From positions 32,544,337 through 32,608,336 of the forward strand of contig CM041780.1 of NCBI GenBank assembly GCA_023374045.1: a stretch of DNA of 64,000 nt. Reading direction: 5' to 3'. This DNA is from Limonium bicolor (taxonomy: Eukaryota > Streptophyta > Magnoliopsida > Caryophyllales > Plumbaginaceae). A program made the translations under genes and the position numbers. The notes under the pieces are model-generated. The model searched no databases. It was not told the origin of the DNA and worked only from the letters and a program-made list of their open reading frames with translations. This document shows, piece after piece, positions 59,716 through 64,000 of this stretch (its first letter is position 1; each line of letters begins with the position of its first letter).

Positions 59716-61239
59716 CTATCAGATAAAACACAAGCAATAAGTAAACAGAACTACAGTCACATCAAAACCCGAAACCAATCGAGCAACATGTTCTATTGGA
59801 ACACATGCTTTCACACAGTTCATTGGAGAATCAAGACATTAAAACAGCCAAACAATGCATACTATAACATGAAGCAAGACCATAATCTCCTAGAAAACAA
59901 TTGCACTCAAAATTGGAAATTTTACACATGTCCGGACCTACGTCCGGGTCTCCTTAGCCGGACGCAGTCCGGACGCGACTAGAAGCTGAAAAAAAAAATT
60001 TCGTCGCGAATAGAGCGACGAATGCACAAACCAGAAACAGAAATCACACAAAGTTCACAGAAATGTTCACGGTTTCTCGTCCCAACAACAGATCGACATC
60101 AGAAACACACAAAATTGCTCATTCTACTCGATTTTTGACAGAACAGAATTCAAAATTTTGTTTACAGTCGCGCACAATATTTTACCAGAAGTTCGCAAGT
60201 TTCACACATAACTTCACGAATCGATTCACATGTTCGCATCACAACAACAGTCAACAGCAGAAAGCACAATCCACAATCTAATCTAACCCTAATCGACTGA
60301 AACGGAATTGAAAAATTGAAAAACGGAAACCTGTTTCGTTATTTTGTTTGCGGTTCGAATGGAGAGGGAAGGCGGGGTGATGGTGGTGCTCCTGTGGTCG
60401 GGGTTGCGCTCCTGGTTTCGCCGGCGACAACAGTGGTGGTGGTGTGTTTGAATGTGGGGGCGGCGATTATGGAGGAAGGGTGGTGGTCGGGTTCGTGTTT
60501 GAGTCGGGAGGAAGAAGGAGATGAATAGAAAGAGAAGAAAGGAAATTAAAAATCTGGGCGCGATTTTTGTCGTGTCCGGGTTCTGTCCGGATCCGGACAG
60601 GTTAGGGTTTGGGCTTGTCCGGTTCGCGTCCGGATGTGGTTAGCCGGACACGTTGAAACTCCATTTTTTTTTTTTAATATTAAATTTAATTAAAAACCAC
60701 TAGTCTAAAACGACTAATTCATATAAATTAAACTAACACAAGGAATCAATAAAAAAACAAAACGAAATACAGAAATTAAATAGCATAAGTGTTTGGACTC
60801 CCTGATCGTGGTGAACATTGCCATGATTCTTCCTCACACTTGAGTTCAGTTTAGCATTAGAATGAATTACCTGAAAGATTAAATCTACAAAACCAGAAGA
60901 ACTCAAGTGGAACAGATAAAACCATCAGTATAAAATAAGAACCATGGCTCTTTCTTTGCACAAGTGATTAACACTTCTAAATAAGAACAAAAAGGAAATA
61001 ATTAATCAAACCAAGGAAAATACAAACCGGTGGGTTGCCTCCCACCAAGCTGCCCGGAGTTAAAGTCTCTGGCTAGACTTTTCAGATAAGGTCAAGAAGG
61101 GCCGCCATAGCAGCTAGCAATAGTTTTCTTCAGTCTGAAATACCATTGCGGCGGCTTTTTGGATGCTTTGGGAGGTGGTGCTGCAATACAGATAGAAGAG
61201 ATAGAATTTATGGAATTGGAGCTTTCAATTAAGGATATA
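59716..61239 (-). other. Spacer between pol and envelope-like ORF of element F
   Basis: This 1.5-kb stretch has no credible gene. It holds TCCGG clusters at 59930-59975 and 60570-60655, a T-run at about 60664-60676, and a GC-rich segment (60350-60500) that opens a short plus-strand frame by composition alone. Athila elements normally have such a spacer; part of it may carry the promoter or splice signals of the downstream ORF, which I cannot show. Confidence 0.55.
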
Positions 61240-64000
61240 CCTGGTGCTGGGGCTGAGAAAAGGTATCGCCTAGGTACTTCTTCAATCGAGCACCATTTAC
61301 TTTGAATACTTCTCCTGTCTTATTCTCTAGCTCATAAGCACCATAAGTAGTGATCCCCAACTTTGAATGGACCTGCCCAATGTGATTTCAACTTACCAGG
61401 AAAGAGGCGCAGCCTGGAATTATAGAGCAACACTAGATCTCCTACTTTGAATTCTCTCTTATGAATCATCTGATCATGGATTCTTTTGTGCGCTCCTTAT
61501 AAATTCGGAACTGTCATAGGCTTGCTCTCTGAGTTCCTCAAGTTCAGATAGTTGAAATTTTCTTTTCTCTCCAGCAGTGTGCATATCAAAATTCAGGGCT
61601 TTCAATGCCCAGTAAGCTTTGTGCTCTAATTCGACTGGAAGATGGCAAGCTTTTCCATACACAAGTTTAAAAGGAGACATATAGGGTCTTGAAAGCAGTC
61701 CGGTATGCCCACAAAGCATCATCTAATTTAACTGACCAATCCTTCCTTGATGCACTTACCGTCTTCTGTAGGATCCATTTCAGCTCACGATTAGTCACTC
61801 TGCAAGACCATTAGTTTGGGGGTGGTAAGGTAGTGCCACCTTGTGAGTCACCCCATATTTAGTCATTAAGGAGTCGAATGCTCGGTTGCAGAAGTGGGAG
61901 CCACCATCACTGATAATTGCCCTGGCACCCCGAATCTGGTGAATATGTGTTTCTTCAGGAATTTCACCACTGTTTTGGAATCAGCATTGTGGCATGGAAT
62001 AGCTTCTACCCACTTGGAGACATAATCTACAGCTACCAGGATGTATTGGTTTCCATGAGATGAAGGAAAAGGGCCTGTGAAATCAATCCCCAAACATCAA
62101 AAAGTTCTACCTCAAGAATACCTTTCTGAGGCATCTCATGCTTTCTGGAGATGTTTCCCATCCTCTGACAGGGTCACAATGGGAACAGAAATGGTGGACA
62201 TCTTTATGAGAGTAGGCCAGTAAAATCCACACTCCAATATCTTTGCAGCTGTTCTTGTATAACCATGATGGCCACCTGCCTCTTTAGCATGACAGAATTC
62301 GATGACACTCTGGATCTCCTTATCTGGAAGCATCGCCTCATCAAATCAGCACAGATCCTAAACAGATATGGATCCTCCCAGATATAATGGCGGGTTTCTG
62401 ACAAGAATTTCTTCCTCTGATTATAGCTGTAGTCATGAGGAATTAAACCAGTAGCAAGATAATTAACTAAATCAGCATACCATGGTTCATCTACCTTTCC
62501 AATTTGAACACCGTCTCATCAGGGAAGAATTCGTTGATCGGGATTCCATCATCAGGGATATCAAGTCTAGATAGGTGATCAGCAACTCCATTCAGCTTCC
62601 CCTTTTTATCCACAACTTCTAAATTGAATTCTTGGAGAAGTAGGATCCACCTCAGAAGTCTTGGTTTCGATTCATTTTCTGAAAAAGGTACTTGAGGGCT
62701 GAATGATCGGTGTACTATTACCTTGCTGCCAGATATGGTCGAAACTTGTCCAGAGCAAACACCACAGCTAGCAACTCCTTCTCTGTAGTAGTATAATTTT
62801 TCTGTGCATCAATTAAGGTCTTGCTAGCATAAGTGATTACCCTCAGCATCTTTCTTTCTTCTGACATAATGCGGCGCCAACAGCATAGTCACTCGCATCC
62901 GTCATGATCTCAAATGGTTCAGACCAATCCGGTGGGACCACAATAGGTGCTGAACAGAGCTTCTCTTTGATAGTCTGAAATGCTGTCAAGCACTCCTCTG
63001 TAAACTGAAATTTGATGTCCTTCTGAAGCAAGTCTGACAGGGGTTTAGCAATTTTTGAAAAGTCCTGTATAAACCTCCTGTAAAACCCTGCATGACCAAG
63101 AAAAGATCTTACATCTTTAACTGAATTTGGTGGGGGCAGTTTTTCTATTACCTCGATCTTGGCCTTGTCCACCTGGAGGCCTTCTTTTGACACCTTATGC
63201 CCAAGCACAATTCCTTCTTGTACCATGAAGTGGCACTTCTCCCAATTCACAAGGTTAGTGTCCTCACAGCGAGCCAAAATCTGGTCTAATTGCTCCAACA
63301 AACATCAAAGCTTTGTCCATAGACAGAGAAGTCGTCCATGAACACTTCAATACTTTTCTCAATAAATTCATTAAAAATAGCCATCATACATCTCTGAAAT
63401 GTGGCTGGAGCATTGCAGAGACCAAAGGGCATCCTCCTGTAAGCAAAAGTACCATAAGGACAGGTGAAGGTAGTCTTCTCCTGATCTTCTGGTGCAATGG
63501 GAATCTGGAAATAACCGCTGTACCCATCAAGGAAGCAGTAGAACTCTTTCCCTGCTAACCGCTCCAACATTTGATCAATAAATGGTAGTGGGAAATGGTC
63601 CTTCCTTGTGGCCTCATTCAAGCGCCGGTAATCGATGCACATCCTCCAACCTGTGGTTTGCCTCTGGGGTACCAATTCACCTTTCTCATTTGGCACTGCA
63701 ACTATCCCCCCTTTCTTAGGAACAACCTGGACTGGAGATACCCACTGGCTGTCAGAAATAGGGTAGATAATACCTGCATCAAGAAGCTTTAGTACCTCGG
63801 CCTTGACCACCTCCTTTAGATTTGGATTCAACCTTCTCTGAGGCTATCTCACTGCCTTGTAATTTTCCTCCATATGAATCCGGTGTGTGCAGAAACCCGG
63901 ATTAATCCCCTTGATGTCAGCAACTGTCCATCCCATGGCACTCTTGTGTTTCTTTAGCACCTCCAGAAGTCTAGATTCCTGCAAAATAGACAAAGATGCA
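61240..64000 (-). pseudogene. Athila pol: reverse transcriptase, RNase H, integrase (element F)
   Basis: Read on the minus strand, the polymerase enters from beyond the window (LLEVLKKHKSAMGW) and a TAG at about 63845 precedes the main stretch 63831-63286. There TGWRMCIDYRRLN (59-71 of the stretch), the catalytic LDGYSG (101-106), PFGLCNAPATFQR (135-147) and the catalytic FMDD (164-167) are intact. The stretch 63301-62843 carries the palm/thumb end (GHAGFYRRFIQDFSK) and the RNase H start [13 protein letters not shown]. RNase H continues in another frame ([13 protein letters not shown]). The integrase zinc module is near 62300-62170, the core ([15 protein letters not shown]) at 62093-61866 and [10 protein letters not shown] near 61800. 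The integrase end [14 protein letters not shown] falls in 61722-61474. There are at least four frame breaks. Integrase after RNase H is the Ty3/gypsy order. Confidence 0.95.

Larger units (their letters stand above)
56039..64000 (-). mobile_element. Element F: Athila-type Ty3/gypsy retrotransposon, 3' part
   Basis: On the minus strand the order is pol, spacer, envelope-like ORF, polypurine tract, 3' LTR. Gag and the 5' LTR lie beyond 64000. The pol spelling ([37 protein letters not shown]), the extra ORF after pol and the LTR start TGATAAGTGTGAAA are typical of Athila. Frameshifts and a CAG-to-TAG stop show it is inactive. Confidence 0.93.

Noticed and set aside
60316..60528. Gly/Val-rich plus-strand ORF in the Athila spacer
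   Set aside because: It arises from a GGT/GGG-rich local composition and has no recognisable feature.

Overview
The window looks like a gene-poor, retrotransposon-packed stretch of a flowering-plant (probably eudicot) nuclear genome. I found no intact host gene, tRNA, rRNA, CRISPR array or bacterial-style operon. Almost every base can be placed in one of several LTR retrotransposons nested inside each other. The evidence is plant-type Ty3/gypsy (chromovirus, Athila, Tat-like) and Ty1/copia (SIRE-like) proteins, tRNA-iMet primer-binding sites (TGGTATCAGAGC), polypurine tracts, TG...CA LTR ends and short target-site duplications (TSDs). No species can be named from the sequence alone.

Left half (1-28043). 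The oldest layer is a decayed minus-strand chromovirus, here called D. Its 3' LTR begins at 6819 and runs left, broken by a solo LTR of a related family (1625-5128, TSD TATAC). Its internal region is split in two: 6820-10336 (polypurine tract, chromodomain, integrase C-terminus, eroded pol) and 24604-26669 (primer site, gag with two zinc knuckles, and a fragment of a cellular AlkB-like dioxygenase gene). The split is caused by a plus-strand element E (10337-24598, TSD GTCTT) with a Tat-type primer site and no recognisable proteins. E is in turn split by a fairly young minus-strand SIRE-like copia element G (12174-21501, TSD TGCTA), which has gag, protease, integrase, reverse transcriptase, RNase H and a third, envelope-like ORF.

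Right half (28044-64000). A related chromovirus C (minus strand, LTR 28044-32483) inserted into D's 5' LTR. Next comes a plus-strand relative A with LTRs of about 5 kb (37410-42385 and 47946-54326), an eroded 5.56-kb internal region, and a second primer site plus internal start after the second LTR, that is LTR-internal-LTR-internal. The second LTR holds a 1382-bp Mutator-like DNA transposon with a perfect 9-bp TSD; the other LTR preserves the empty site. The repeated internal start is cut at 55190 by a plus-strand C-like LTR, itself cut at 56039 by a minus-strand Athila element F. F's 3' LTR, envelope-like ORF and pol fill the rest of the window, and its 5' half lies beyond 64000.

No genes cooperate in the operon sense; the coding pieces are element gag-pol-env modules at different stages of decay. 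The most unusual feature is the AlkB-like fragment (about 24660-25105, minus) downstream of gag in element D. It looks like a host-gene piece carried by, or inserted in, a retrotransposon.
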